A DNA stretch of 64,000 nucleotides from Moringa oleifera (GCA_021397835.1 JAJFZO010000245.1:62001-126000); one strand, 5' to 3'. Positions 11,572-24,749 are shown, numbered from the stretch's first letter. The notes: generated by a model not told the origin, from the letters alone. Translations and numbers: made by a program.

Positions 11572-11910
11572 TGTTATAAATATTGTAATCAATTTATGGA
11601 TGTCCATTCATTTTTCATTTCCAAGAGAAACCCCTTTGCGTATCAACTTTTGGTACTCATAACATCTTCCCATTCTCATACTCTTTCATCTTCCCATGAT
11701 GTACATTAATTGCACCATTTGATGAGACCACTAATTTGTATTTTTCACAGTTGATGAAGGTGCTTATAAACAAAGGATGTAAAGTTGCATGTTCACAATA
11801 AAAAACATAAATGAAAAAAAAAAATTACACTTCCTTATTAGTGTTACAATTGTCTCTATTCCTCCTCTGTTTAATATTAGCTTTTTACTATCATTTTTTT
11901 ATTTTATAAT
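11572..11910 (+). mobile_element. 3' LTR of the truncated Copia element
   Basis: The LTR starts with TGTTATAAATATTGTAATC just after the purine tract, the usual 5' edge in this Copia group, where LTRs begin TGTTATAAATATTGTA. The region just before it (11400-11560) also has the typical 3' non-coding text, with GGTTTTTCCCACTAGGTTTT and CAAGGTTTTTAATGA. The right boundary is approximate because no clear ending CA or target duplication was found, and the 5' LTR is missing. Confidence 0.65.
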
Positions 11911-14900
11911 TATCGATAGTTAATAATTGTTATCATACCTTCAATTAAAACAATTGACTCAATGCTATGAGATATTTAGCATCATATAATTGGGTACTAA
12001 GCTTTCCAATTTTTTTAATTTTTTTATTGCTTTTAATTTGGTTTCTTCTAATATTTCTTAAATTAAAAGAATAAATTCTTTGATTCCATAAAATATTCTA
12101 AATCAGCGATATATATATGTTGGAATTACCATCTCACATCAAAATCATTTTCAATAAATTATTTAAAATTCAAAAACAAAGAGTAATGTCATGATTATAT
12201 TGTAAGAATATATATAAATATATATATATATATAATAGATTATTATTTAAATAATAAAATAAAATTTATATGAAACTTTGAGATTTATTCTTTCCTCAAA
12301 TAGACCCTAACAAAACAACCAGTTGTATAATAAGAATCTTAAGTTTACCTGATGATATTGAGACAATTAAATAAATACCTAGAAATTTTGAAATGATCAA
12401 CAAAGTTTTCAAGACCAAGTAAAAGACTTGGATATCACACATAGCCTAAATTAAATAAGCCATCAAGCTTTGAATCCAAACATCTATGGTTAAACATTGA
12501 CTTGTAAGTTTCAAATTTTGAACTAACTAGAATTTCAAAATAGTGATGACAAACAAGTACCTTCAAGAAGTCATGGCATCATTTCATCAATAAGCAATAG
12601 TAAAAGATTACCACGACAACATCAAAAATTAATACAAAAATATGATTAAAAGACAAATGAAAAATAGAATCTAACAAGAAAATGTATAATTCTACTTCTT
12701 CTATTTAAATAATCATTCACTTTCTCTCGAAATAGCAAAAGCAATGAGCTTTTTTTATGATGGTAAAACGAGTGTCATTATTAGGCTTTTATTAGAAGCA
12801 TGTCAACACCAAATAATCACTTGTAAAACAATGATATTATGAGATACTATCAATAGATTAGGCCTCAAAATGCAATGTGTGAACCTAACAATCATTGTGG
12901 TCTAGCCCAAAAGCTGTTAAAGCTGGTTCTCATGTGATGAAAAGCACCAGCCCTAAAAGGCCACATTAGCCACCGACAAACTAATCAAGCACAATAATTA
13001 CTAGTCAAATAATATCGCTGAGTTGTCTTTAACCTAAAAATTAACTAAAAAATGTAGGAATGCCGTGTAAAATAACTTGCCTTAACATACCAATTACCTC
13101 ACCTAAGATTTTTGCCCTTATAATACATTTTGGCAACTACCTCTAAAAGCTTCCAAGACGTTAGTCCTACCTCTAGTTCTTATAAATACCTCAAGTATAC
13201 TCCTTATTTTGGGAGCAACTTCTTTTTGTTAATATCACACTTTTAATTTATTACTAACTTAAATATCAAAGTGATCCAACAAAACACCTCGATGCTTACC
13301 TACTTTTAATTTTTTTGTAAAAATCTTGTACGAATTTTTTCATCACATCCCATACCCAAGTAATTTTTTAGTTTTCTCTCACCAAACTACCATATGAGTA
13401 AGCTTTCTCTCTAACATTCTCTATGTCATTTTTGATAGCAGTAATAAGTAAAAAGAACAAATTTAACTTGTGATGAATAGACAATAACAAATATAATGTT
13501 AACACAAAAAAGCATGATTTTTAACTTAAAATACTAGATTTCATGCTTAACAATTCTAGTTGAATAACCTGAATGCAAAACTAGTTTTAGCAATTACATA
13601 ATTATCCATATTCATGTGCTTTCACAAATAATAACTAATTTTCATAGTACTAGCTATTTATGGTAAAGGTTATATAAAACCTTGATGTTCATCTTGTATT
13701 ACCAGATAAACATCAATGTTCAAAAAACGATAAATTGAACTTTAATATACTTATTTGAACTAAATTGAATATTATCAAAAAAATCGACAAAAAAATTGAA
13801 TACATTGAAATTGAAGATCTTGTACAATAAATTTTGACTTGAAATTTTCATGAATAGAAAAAATATTTAAGTTACCGTTATAACAATGAAATAAAATTTT
13901 TGAGCAATGAAATATTTTTTAAAAAATTATGAGGTCAAAAATTTTAAATTTCATTAAAAAAATAGCTCACAATTCAAAAATTATTCAAATTTGAACGATA
14001 GACTCAAAATGTAGTATAAAATTTATTTGAATCAATTTTTAAGTATTTCAACAGTGAAAATATCCTTAATTTTTCACAATCATTTTAATCGAGGCCAATT
14101 TAAACTAAACTAATAAATTTAACATACTCATAATCTACATGCAAGCCAATTAAGCTTGAAATTATGAGGTTTAATACAATAAAATGCATCAACACTTATT
14201 CTAACAATATACTTTAATATAATATTCAAACTTTTTCAAAAAATTATAATATAATATAATATATAATAATCATTTCTTTCATCATAACACATTTTGACCT
14301 TACATTTCTGACATTACATTCTAATATATTGCATCAAATTTGCACATAAATTATCCTCTAATGATATACCAAAAGATGAGAAAAAATTAATTTATTAATT
14401 CATCAGTATTTTTACAAAAATAAGTTCAAATACAAATATGTACAAATTCTAAAAATTATGATGTCAATTAAAAAACTAGAAGGATAAACCCTTCATAGTC
14501 ACATTAATGAACGCCTAACATAATATTTCATACATACAACCCATGCTCCTTCTTGACCTCGTCAAGTTTGAATTAAATGTAAGCATCCATATCCATTAGC
14601 TATATTTAAGAAAAATAAAAAATTAACAAAATTATGCTTTTTTATAATCATAACAATTACATAAATAATTATATAAAAGCTTTCCTTTTTCGAGAATGAG
14701 ATATTGTCATTATATCTATTGATAATATCTCTCAATCACTTAATCACAAAATATTCACACTCAATATTAGAAGGAAAATGTGAATATTATATTTAAATAA
14801 TTAAAATGTTATATTTTGTCAAAATAATTATGTCTAATATTATATATAGTCTTCAGTACAAATTCTTTAATAATAATAAGTTTACAATTTGTTTTACCAC

Positions 14901-16080
14901 TTAACAACATATCAATGGTGAAGAACATTCTAAAAAAACTAACAAAAGAGAATAATCAATAATTCTTAGAACTCTGAAAATGTACACTAACATAAGTGAA
15001 AATATTTTATTGACATGAATATGAGCACATGCAAATCGGATTGAGTACCATACGCCAAAGAATCAAAAACATTGTACATGAATGTGTAGATCTCTATTAT
15101 CACCAACATCAAATATTTTGCAAATTATTAAATATAAATACAATATCCAATTTGTTAACTAATTTATAATTTAAGTTTTTAATACCGATAACTAATTTAA
15201 AATCCAAAATTACAAATACAATATAGACTTATAACAAAAACTAAAAAGACATTAACTAAAAGTATAAATTTAAAATTCTTTTTCCAGTGTTGATTCTCAA
15301 AATTAGCTTCTAATTTTCTCTTTTTCTACAAAAAAAAGTAGTATCATCAATATTTGAAAAAATATAAATAAATAAATCAATCAACTAGTTAACTCAAACA
15401 TGATGAAATCAACTTACCAAAATGAATTGCATGCCTTAATTAAAAAATTTAATAATAATATTGTTTTGGAGAGAGATTTAGGATATTGAGTGATGAGTAA
15501 TCAGTTTGTGTTTTTCTTTAAGAAAATCCTTATTTAAAACAATATTGTAATGGTATAAATGATTTTGATGCAAACTAAAAAAAAAATGAAGGTGATTTGA
15601 AGGATGAAGCAATTTGAAGAACACTAGTTTAGTTCAAATCCAGTCCTTACCCCTTTAATAATGAAAAGTAGGAAGCAGAACTCAAATGGCTAGAGAGAAA
15701 ATGCAACAATGTATAGAGGGAATTTTTGGTTGGAAGTTATTGGGGTCATCTATCAAAATATCTCCAAAAACCATATGATACATGAAAATATTTGGTCAAG
15801 TTTCAAAATCGTATGAAAATGTGATCAAAGAAGATTAAATATAAAAGATTAAAAAACAAGACATAAAGTAATTTAAATCAAATGTAAATTAATGAACTAA
15901 TAACTTGAAATTAACTAGTGGGTTTGATTAAAAATTAATGAGATCAAAATATAGTAAGTGAGATTATATGGACATTAATTTGTCAAAATGTTTAATCTAT
16001 CTCTAAAGCCTTAAATATAGGACTCTTTTAATTTAGATAAGCATTTCAGTTAGTTTTCTACATTGGTTAGATAACAAGGT
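11911..16080. other. AT-rich intergenic DNA, nothing recognised
   Basis: About 4.2 kb of very AT-rich sequence without a frame over 60 codons and without a recognised transposon motif. It includes a TA microsatellite at about 12207-12236 and a short run of TAATATAATATATAATAATC type near 14245. It may hold very old, unrecognisable transposon remains. Confidence 0.7.
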
Positions 16081-16201
16081 TAATATAAATAATAATAATA
16101 ATTATAGTAAAAATTATCAACACACCCATATTAATGATCTCTTTAGCCATAGGATTATGACCTGTTACTATAAATTTGAAACCTAAGAAAACTATAAATA
16201 C

Positions 16202-17355
16202 ATGGATGCGTCTCGCATTAGGTTTCCTTATCCTAGTAGACTTCTTCCTAATTTCATGTTTAAAGTCTCTTTGTTGCATTTAGAAGGTCTTCGATCATGT
16301 TCAGTAAAAGGTCAGAGGAAGAAAACGGCTAAGATAGAGGGTGATGGAAGTACCTGGTTCGGAGGGCCTATGATTAACAAATATGCCTTCGGTTCTATGT
16401 ACAAGGTGACTGTGAAGAAACCCAATTATCAGGGATGGTTTGATCGACATATGATGGCTGTAAAGTTCACGAAAATCTCTCTAAATGTCGCAACGTGCTT
16501 CATTCTTTTGGAGAAGACACCACTGTTGGTAATAATGGTAGAACGATTTATAACATCCTCTTGAAGTATGCACCCGAAGGAACCCTTGCTAGCTTGATCA
16601 AGAACTCATCTGAGATTACCATCTTGCTTGAGTTGGAGCTAAGACTTTACAGCAAACATTTGGTTGGAGGGAATCGTCAAGTTCATGACTATGGTTATGT
16701 CCATTACGACTTGAAACCCCAAAACATACTATTGGTGTCCTTTAATAAAACTACAGTTATTGTGTTTAAATTTTTGCCAAAGATTGCCGATTTTTGACTT
16801 TGCTAAGAGAGTGGGAAAGAACTACCCTTAGCATTCCCATGCATTTGCCACCTGAAACTTTACTTAACCATGTGCAAAAGCCTCCGTCAGATATTTCGGT
16901 GCTTGGTTGCATTGTGCTAGAGATGTTAATCAAGAAACCTCCATGGGATTTTAAGCTTGGCCAAGGTAAAAGAACTGTTGGATTTGATCAGGGATCGCTG
17001 TCAATTAGCCAAAATCCCAAGTGAGATTTCCATGGAGGCTAAGGATTTCTTGAAAGGATGTTTAATGAGGAATCTTAAAGTTACATTGATGGTTGAGTTG
17101 CTCAATGATCACCTTTTTCTATCTTGCAAAGATAATGATCTGAAAGAGGTTCAAGAAAGGAAGAAATTGTCAAAAGCAGAAGGGGTTAGCACCTTAACTT
17201 CATCATTTGAAAGCAAAGATGTCTATAATTCTTTCCTTTTCTCATATTCAAATTTAGATTTATTATCCTCTTCTTAGTCAGAGTATGTTTCAGAGTTTGA
17301 GAGTTATAGTAATGAAGAAGCTTCAAGTAGAGGTTTAAAGAGCAAAAGGAAATGA
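16202..17355 (+). pseudogene. MAPKKK (MEKK-type, MAPKKK17-20-like) pseudogene
   Basis: A single-exon kinase frame in three shifted pieces. Residues near 16330-16450 give the glycine loop, but two of three glycines are lost (INKYAFGS for IGKGAFGS). AVK keeps the catalytic lysine. A deletion of roughly 20 codons near 16485 removes helix C with its glutamate. GEDTTVGNNG, then YVHYDLKPQNILLV (HxD loop, Asp and Asn kept) follow. A 1-bp insertion breaks the frame at the DFG position (16790-16800), where glycine has become Asp. PPET (APE), GCIVLEMLIKKPPWDF and another frameshift near 16960 lead to LLDLIRDRCQLAKIPSEIS. A TAG stop at 17275 precedes a Ser/Glu-rich tail ending in TGA near 17355. Plant members of this family act in stress MAPK cascades. 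At least three lesions make it a pseudogene. Confidence 0.92.
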
Positions 17356-17840
17356 AACTTCAGTTCCATCATTGACATTGATAATTTAATCAATAAAAAA
17401 AGAAATAACTCTTTTGAAGAAAATGCATGAATGTACAATGCCCAACATACCAAAAATTAACCAAAAAAAAAAAAACTCCTTAGAAGATAATGCATTAGTA
17501 TATAGTGCCCAACATGCTTGTTGGATTATAGTATTGATAGGAGGAAGTATAATAAGCTCTTCCTTTGGCTTTGCATGGTGCCTAATGATGTTTTTTTTTG
17601 TTCCATATCATTAGGATTTATTGAAAATTCAGGGCCATATGTTGGAAATCAAGCTCATGAGCAATTATTGGTTTATTTCTTCTAATTTTCTACCATTAGA
17701 ATGGGTAGTAGGGCATCCTTTATAGGCCTGTAGTTATCTTTTTTTGATTACCTAAATTTGGTTTCAGCTGTTAAGAAAAATTAATATGTCAAATAATTTT
17801 GTATTTCTACACTATCTTATCATGATTTTAGAGGCTTATA
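17356..17840. other. 3' flank of the MAPKKK pseudogene with a short tandem duplication
   Basis: The sequence at 17410-17455 (ending in ATGCCCAACATACC) is repeated in diverged form at 17477-17520 (AGTGCCCAACATGC), about 66 bp apart. A 66-codon frame at 17414-17614 spans it and has no similarity I can name. The rest is AT-rich flank up to the CACTA terminus at 17841. Confidence 0.5.
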
Positions 17841-18410
17841 CACTGCAACATAAAAGGGTTTTAGTGGCAATTGCTATGAGCTCGAGTGGTAATTATTTTA
17901 GCTTTTGATCAACTACTAATAAAGACTTTAGTGGTAATTATCATGATTACTCATAAAGATATAAAATAATTGTCGTTAAAAATCTATATTATTACTAGCA
18001 ATGGTTGGTGCCAATTGAAAAATGCCACTAAAAGTATATTGACATTTGTTTTCTTGGTGATGATTAGAAATTACAGCTAAAAATAAATTAACATTTGTGT
18101 TGTTTACAGTAATTATCAATTATCGCTAAAATATCTAGTTATCTAATAACAATTATTAAGGCAAATAACAATTGTCATTAAAAATGAATTGACTTTTATT
18201 TTATTTGTGACAATTATTAATTGCCATTAAATGTTTATGTATTTAGAGGTAATTATCACGTAATTAGCAATTATTGTTAAAAGCAAGTTGACCTTTTATT
18301 TATTTTTATGACAATTAACAATTTATCATTAAATGTTAACATAATTATTGATAAAACCAAACTATAAGTTCATTAAGATAATTAACATTTGAATAACCAT
18401 TATTGTTTAA
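17841..18410. repeat. Left TIR and subterminal repeats of CACTA element A
   Basis: The TIR-like CACTGCAACATAAAAGGG at 17841-17858 is followed by units such as TTTAGTGGCAATTGC, TTAGTGGTAATTATCA, GACAATTATTAATTGCCATT and CAATTGTCATTAAAAA in both orientations. Such short inverted motifs near the ends bind the element-encoded protein in characterised CACTA elements such as En/Spm. Here they identify the boundary. Confidence 0.7.
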
Positions 18411-18759
18411 AAAAATATCTACAAGTCCAAGTTTGAAAATCTAAAATTATAACTCACAATTTAATTAAAACAAATATACTCATTCATAACTAGAATACCA
18501 TCTATATTATCTTTTTACATAATAAAATATATCCAAATGTCAAATAGTCATTTAAGAAAAATATAATTCCAAGTAAAAAGTTCATTAGTGCTCTTAAATT
18601 TAAAGAGTTAAAAGTTAATACATTAACTTCACAAAATACCATTTTATCAATCTCCAACAAATGATAGTTAGTTTACGATGAATGACTTGAAAATGAAAAA
18701 TATATGTAAAAAACATGTATAAAATATAACTATTTCATAAGAATAAAAAAATAATACTT

Positions 18760-19560
18760 ACCCTAAGAAGGTTCAGACATCAAATTTTCATCATTTTCCT
18801 TACCATCTCTATGAGCACTTAGTGCATCAGGGATCTATTAAATATAAAAAACAAATAAAATTATTCATCTCAATAATACAATATAAAAAAAAATTCAACT
18901 ATTATATATGTGTTGTTTTTCATTATGGTGAGTTCTCTCCACATTTTCACAAACAATAAAAGATATGAAGTAGATCATACCTAATTGTTAAATAGTCTAT
19001 CATTTTCAATATGTATTGTATCAGAAGGCCTTCCTATTAGCAATGATGTCATCATTGCACGCTCACTTCCAAATGTTTTTGATTTTCTTTCATCATGTTC
19101 AAGTCATTTTCTAATTTATGAACACTCGTCAGCTGTATTCTCATTCACATTTTTTCTCGTGCACGAGAATGATGAAGTCAATAAAATTTTTGGAGTTGGA
19201 CCAAGTCCTAATACACACACAAGACCATTTCTTTTTGGTCCTATTAGTTGTGAATTTATATCATTTTCCCAATTTAGTGCTTCTTTTAATTGCTCATTAA
19301 AACTTCCACATTGACTTGTCTTTCATTAAATCCTACACTCAATATAATGTATAAAAATATATTGTTAGCATAGACTTTCATTAATCCTTAAAAAAAATTA
19401 TATTTAAAACTAAGAACTTGGTATGACAATGCATTTTAAGATTTACATAAACTTACCACTGTACGAGTAGATTCTTTTGGTTTTCCATCTTTTGTGCTCC
19501 TTGTGAGTATTTATGAGTATATGTGTTCGTGATGGCTCTACTCCATTTTTTGTCTATTAC
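18760..19560 (-). pseudogene. Plant transposase (Ptta/En/Spm, Transposase_24-like) fragment
   Basis: The minus strand reads QCGSFNEQLKEALNWEND and INSQLIGPKRNGLVCVLGLG with PTP following (about 19195-19315). The latter matches the ...GxERxGRVRGxGxGxTP segment of CACTA ORF1 proteins. A KKWSRAITNTYTHKYSQGA-like piece at about 19480-19545 fits the upstream NRxNRxKxxxxHTxGSKS segment. Stops are frequent. The 109-codon plus-strand frame over the same DNA is antisense to this and is rejected. Confidence 0.6.
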
Positions 19561-19952
19561 ATCAACATACACAATGCCATAATTATTATAAAATATATTT
19601 TGAATGATTTACTATTAAAATTAATTTATAAAAAATTTTGCCTTACCTTTTTTCTCATCAAGCATGCTATAGATTAGGATAATGAAACCACAAACACATA
19701 GATTAAGAAAAAAAGTTGAAAATAAATCCTTTAACGTAATCATTTCTAGTCTTATACTATTGTAATAACTTAAATAATAAGAAGCTCTATGAACTACGCA
19801 TGCATATACAAGCACTAGGAGTCAACATGCATGTAAATAAATTTCGAGTTACGAATTTCAAAAAATTATTTCAATTGTCTAGAAGTATAAAGACATGTCC
19901 TATAGTCATGGGTTACAATAGGGAAAATTTGGTTATAGAACAGAGGTTATAC

Positions 19953-21176
19953 CATGCAAATCTTGAAACGAGAGGGACTAGTAACTTGTATGCTGAGGTC
20001 ATTTGAGTTGTCACACCAAATTATGTTCCCCTAAACTACTAGCTTAGAAGGGTCCATGTAAATTAGTTTTGGTTTGTTGGTAAGGATTAGTTGCACCTTC
20101 TTACTTGATAATTTCTATAATTTCTTCACCATGGAGATCATAAGAATACATTCCCTTAGATCTGAAAATTGTTGCGTGCAGTAATTTTTAACATATATAT
20201 TAAATAAGAACTGAAGATGACCTAAAAAAGAGAAGGACAAATAAAGTTACTTTAAAAAATTTACAAACAACTTTCAGAGATTTATTATTGTGTCAACTCA
20301 AAAATATCGTATCTTCGGCTCATAAATTTACTAAGACTTTGTCAAATGCCTTGAGCATCACCACCTTCCCTAGGAAAAGGTGAAAAAATGGTTCAAACAT
20401 ATTCCATAGCTAGCATAACACTTTTTCTTTTAACCCAAAAAATGGTCCATTATACTTTATACAAATATACTACACATGGTCCTAGGTGAAATTCCACTAG
20501 TCTGTCCATAGTGAACATACTTCTAGAGCTCAGAGAAAAGTTTAAGATTTTATTATACCAAGGGTGGCATAAATTGATAAAAAATGCAACAAAGAACCAA
20601 AAAGAACTTCAGTTACACTATATTAAATGGAGTTGTTGGCATCAAGTTCCAAATGTTTAATTTATAAGACTCACAATGGTGACGAATGAAAAAGCACATC
20701 AAATCGTTCTGAATTAGCTTACAATTGCTCAACTAAAAGCCTTCTACCAAATAGAATGAACATAATAAAAAGTATTACCATTTTGAATTAAATGAGTCAA
20801 TTGATGTGAGCCTCATAATGGAACCAGAAGCTTTACAAGATGATGGGGGATACGTGTTGCCATCAGTTTGCTTAGTTAAACCATCTGCAACATGGGTAGG
20901 GTTCCATGAAGAATCATGGCCATCATCAACCTCACCTAGTTGAGCCTAAAAAGTGACATCCAGATTAAATTATGTCAGACATCAAAATCAAAATAGGGAA
21001 AGAAACTAAGTAAAGTTGTTAAAGCATATTAGAAATCATACTGTTGGCTCTAAAGTAAGTTTTGGAGGGGTTTATGCACTTAAATTCTTCTAGTTAACTT
21101 TCATAAAGAAAGGATGCATTTTAAGTACAGCATAACCATTAGGTCCAGCACTAGGTCTTCTGCTTGGGTCTATATC
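19953..21176 (-). pseudogene. PDK1: PDK1 (3-phosphoinositide-dependent protein kinase 1) gene fragment, three exons
   Basis: Three exons with intron-like gaps are read on the minus strand. Exon 21176-21042: DIDPSRRPSAGPNGYAVLKM then HPFFMKVN and TPPKLTLEPT, the end of the kinase domain; donor GTATGA. Exon 20945-20780, after TTTTTAG: LGEVDDGHDSSWNPTHVADG through SGSIMRLTSIDSFNSKW, the linker; donor GTAATA. Exon about 20178-19953: LMISMVKKL, KVQLILTNKPKLIYMDPSKL, GNIIWCDNSNDLSIQVTSPS and RFKIC, the PH domain; donor-like GTATAA. Internal stops (for example VN*KNL and VV*GNI) and the missing front of the gene make it a pseudogene. Plant PDK1 activates AGC kinases through lipid signals. It lies inside CACTA element A, upstream of that element's transposase fragment on the same strand. 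Confidence 0.88.
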
Positions 21177-21454
21177 CTGAGTCACATTGCATCATAAAGT
21201 TACTACAATTATTTTGTAAAGCATACTTATGTATAGTGCCTTACAAACTACAACATCTATGACTTGAGTCTCATGGACTATACCAATAAAACAAAAACAC
21301 TTTTATCTATGAAGTTTACTACGAGTCAATTAGTCTTACAAAATGTGGTAGCTTACTACAATACTAATGTAGGATCTAGGTCATGCATACTGTGAACCTC
21401 GCTTTACTTTGATATCATCTATAACATGGATTTTATAAAATAATTATAGAAGAA

Positions 21455-22450
21455 TTACTATAATATTAATTCCAAAATGATAGTCCCAAGAATTAACAAC
21501 CATAATTATTCTCTTATCCAAAAGATTATCATGTTGTGAAGTTCTAATCTGAATTTTAGGAATTCTACGGTCTTCAGAAACAAATAAGGCATTGACAACA
21601 CTACCGCTACTAGCAAGCAAAGGCTTCAGCTCTAGTGATCCACAATACCTATACAAGAACATGTGAACAAATCAAAAAATCAATCCCATAACTAGCAAAA
21701 TATCAGTATCATCATTGACACTAGTGTGAATAATAAAGAAAATTAGTATTTAGGGACCATTTAAAGGGGGAAAAAAGGAGCTACACAAAATAAAATAACA
21801 TAAATAAAAGCTATCGACAAGCATAGAGTTGCAGATATTGAATTGTGATGCACAAAAACTAACAAATGGATGGAGCATAAAACATGACATGAATTGTATA
21901 GGTCTATGAGCTTGTTTGTTGATATCAACATTGAAATGATTCTAACTTTCTCCATATGTCACTCCATTAGAAACAACATATAAAATGAAAGACAATACAT
22001 CATGAAAACCAGAGCATCCTTTGGATGCGAATGTTAAAATGCAAACATTGAAACCCATGTAATCAAAAAGATATATGAAAAAAACACACTGAAACTAGTT
22101 GGAGTCAACTACATGGATTCTTTGCCATCATTTGGCATTGTATGGAGTCAGATTCTCCAAATAAATCAAAAATCAAATAATTAGTAAAATAATTAACCCG
22201 TTGATTTAGTTTCACCAACTTTAAAGAAATAAATAGTTATGCACATCAGGGACAAATGTTAAGGATCAAGTAAGTAAACAACTTATGAATGCCAGTTCTG
22301 CCTTATAATACCAACATCATAGCCTGATGCACGAGTTGGGGTGGAATTTTCAACCCGAGCAGAACTTGGTAATAGGTTTGCGGTTCTAAGAGCATCATCA
22401 ACACTACCTAGAATCAGATAAACATCATCTTCATTCTCACCATCTATAAG
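21455..22450 (-). pseudogene. RRP44: RRP44/DIS3 exosome exonuclease gene fragment, two exons
   Basis: Two exons on the minus strand, in gene order. The first (about 22450-22285) reads ENEDDVYLILGSVDDALRTA, NLLPSSARVENSTPTRASGY and DVGIIRQNWHS. The second (about 21648-21455), after a TTGTATAG acceptor, reads YCGSLELKPLLASSGSV, ALFVSEDRRIPKIQIRTSQ and LLDKRIIMVVNSWD. This matches the cold-shock/OB part of plant RRP44A (VVGIIRRNWHSYCGSLEP..., HALFVSKDRRIPKIRI, LxxKRIxVAVDSWDR). The PIN and RNB nuclease parts are absent. RRP44 is the catalytic subunit of the RNA exosome. The piece is only part of a large gene and lies next to the PDK1 fragment on the same strand. Confidence 0.88.
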
Positions 22451-22462
22451 GCAAGAAGAAAC

Positions 22463-23640
22463 TTGCTAAGAAAATTCAATAACACTAGTGAATAAGCACT
22501 GCACATGTATAGAAACATAAAATAAACACAAAAATGAGAAAAGTAATTGGTAATTGTTAAATAATTACTGATAACATGTGTAAGACCACAGGCAGAAGAC
22601 TAAGAAAGCAAGTTAGAGAATAGGTCAAAACTGAAATTAGAAGATAAGATACAACCAAAATAGATACACATGCATGCATGGACAACTGAAAGAGCACTAA
22701 TGAGAATGTATTATCTGAAGTCAAAAAGAAACCATGCTAGCTGAGCTACTGATATAAAATGACACAATGCAATAAAACAAATAAGATCTACTAAAACTTG
22801 TTTAGGATAGGGCTGTTAACAGGATTTGGACCTGTTAGTGAGGAATTAGTTCTTCCATGATAGGATCCCAAAGTAAAGATCCTTGCCCATTGTTCCACTT
22901 ATCTCTGCAGGATTTTGAAGCACTAGTTGAACTTTAAAACACAACTTTTCACCTCATCACAAAAAATCAATAGTGATTTGTACAATGCTTTTAATTACTG
23001 AAGAAACATAAGGAAGTGAGAGAATTGAAGTTAAAAATGATAGTACCTAAACAGCAAATGAATCAAATCGCATAGAGATCTTGTTCATGGCTTCGTCCCT
23101 GTATTGCCAATAATTAATTGATTTTCATGAGAGAAAGCGCTATTAACAAAGAGAGAGATTGAGAAATAGGAGTTAGAGAGGAAATCATTTGTAAAATCGC
23201 ATATACGTAACAGTTAGAGGTTATGAGCTAGAGACGATCTTGTCTGAGGCGCAAAGGAACATGAAATTGAAAGAGAATGAAGAACAAAAAGGATCGATTT
23301 TGGCATCTAGCTTGACTCAACTCCAAGATGTAACAAAAGTGATTGGTGGTGCAAATTTTGCCTATAAACAAAAAAAGAAGAGAGCATCATGGTTTGGTGA
23401 AGGGTTATAAGCTATGTTAAGGATTGGGCAGTGGATTTTGGCATCAAGGTTGATAAATCCTTGCAATTTTATTTTAGAACTTCTATATGGGTTAAGTATA
23501 ACCTTGTTGGGCATATTAACTTTGGTAGAGTTTATGAACTTGTCATAAATTTATAGCCAGCTAGGATCCTAATTAGTGATGGCTACATGATTGGAGCATT
23601 TACAGTAGTTTGGTAATATTATTACTTTCAATTCTTGTTT
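22463..23640. other. Unidentified, possibly captured gene pieces between RRP44 and NDR kinase fragments
   Basis: Two stretches look protein-like but I cannot name them. On the minus strand at about 22835-22925 a frame reads CRDKWNNGQGSLLWDPIMEE. On the plus strand at about 23225-23395 a frame reads LSEAQRNMKLKENEEQKGSI then TQLQDVTKVIGGANFAYKQK, and at about 23415-23610 VKDWAVDFGIKVDKSLQFYF then TSIWVKYNLVGHINFGRVYE. Composition is less AT-rich than the intergenic DNA. They may be exons of other captured genes; the evidence is the open frames alone. Confidence 0.35.
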
Positions 23641-23699
23641 AAAGCCAGAATAGCAAATTCAGTTGTCCAAAATTTACTCTAAGGTTTTATTACTTGTAG

Positions 23700-24255
23700 G
23701 GGCATTAAACTAGATAACTTGATACTAGACAAAAATAGGCACCTCAAGCTTTTAGACTTTAATTTGTTAAATCCTCTAGATAAGAAGTACTGAGCAATTT
23801 TATTAAAAAATGAGTGTTATCACCTAGGATTCTACAAGTGAAACTAAGTCAGGCCCTGTTAGAGCCCCTTGGATGATGGCAAAAGAACAATTATAGCAAT
23901 AGAAATGTAATCGACGTTCATTGGTGTTCGTATTACCTTTATTCTCTTACTTGAAACCCATAATTCATATCAAATCAAGTTGTAATTTTCATTTATCTTA
24001 TTTATTCTTTCTTACTTCTAGTGATGTATGTCTTGATCAAACATGTCTATTTTTTCTTTGCTATTAACCTACATCTCCTACTATAAAGGCTTATTCAACC
24101 ATTGGGACTCTTGATTATATAGCCCCTGAAGTGTTGCTAAAGAAAGGATATGGGATGGAATGTGATTGATGGTCTCTGGGGGCCCTCGTGTATAAGATGC
24201 TTAGTTATCCTCCTTTCTGTTTTAATGATCCTTGTATGACATGCCGCAAGGTGGT
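23700..24255 (+). pseudogene. NDR-type AGC kinase gene fragment, two exons
   Basis: Exon 23700 to about 23925 follows a TTGTAG acceptor. It reads GIKLDNLILDKNRHLKLLDF (family DIKPDNLILDKxGHLKLSDFGL), then NPLDKKY. Across a stop it continues PVRAPWMMAKEQL, the insert seen in plant NDR kinases. Exon about 24089-24255 reads [20 protein letters not shown] and YGMECD, a stop where a Trp is expected, then SLGALVYKMLSYPPFCF and CRKVV. This is the activation segment to subdomain X of the NDR/STK38-like family. The DFG motif is DFN here, which with the stops shows it is inactive. It is on the opposite strand to the RRP44 and PDK1 pieces but within the same proposed CACTA element. Confidence 0.88.
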
Positions 24256-24749
24256 ACCTATTTTTGGTTGATTTATTTAACTAGCATCTTGTACAAGTGT
24301 ATGTATGCGAAGTACAAAATTTATTTCTTTGTTTAGGAAATAAATTTATCTTGACCGATGACCAACACCTTTCTGCTTTAGGATATGAAAATAAATTATG
24401 CTGTGGGTATTGCCAAAAAAAAAAAAAGGCCCCCCAAAAGATGGTGGTAGGATAGCTTGGTTTTTATAGTTTCTACAGATATCTTTATTTCTATTGTTCC
24501 ATTAATTAGCAAACTAAGGGACTATATTTGCAATCATGAACCACAATTGAAATTTTACTGATGAATGACAAATTTATCTAAATAGATTACTAATTAGACT
24601 TGTTTGAAATTGTTATTACATTTACATTGCTAAGTTGAGACTTCAAAATTATTATTTCAATTCTTATGAATGGAGATAATAATTGTCTAAAAAGATTTGA
24701 ATGAATCAAAAAGAAGTCAACAAGAGTCAAGTACGGATTATAGGTTAAA

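Noticed and set aside
11911..16080. Possible genes in the 4-kb AT-rich gap
   Set aside because: No open frame of useful length, no splice-consistent coding text and no RNA gene pattern was recognised.
18985..19314. 109-codon plus-strand open frame, the third longest in the set
   Set aside because: It is antisense to a minus-strand Transposase_24-like fragment (LIGPKRNGLV...GLGPTP), which explains its length.
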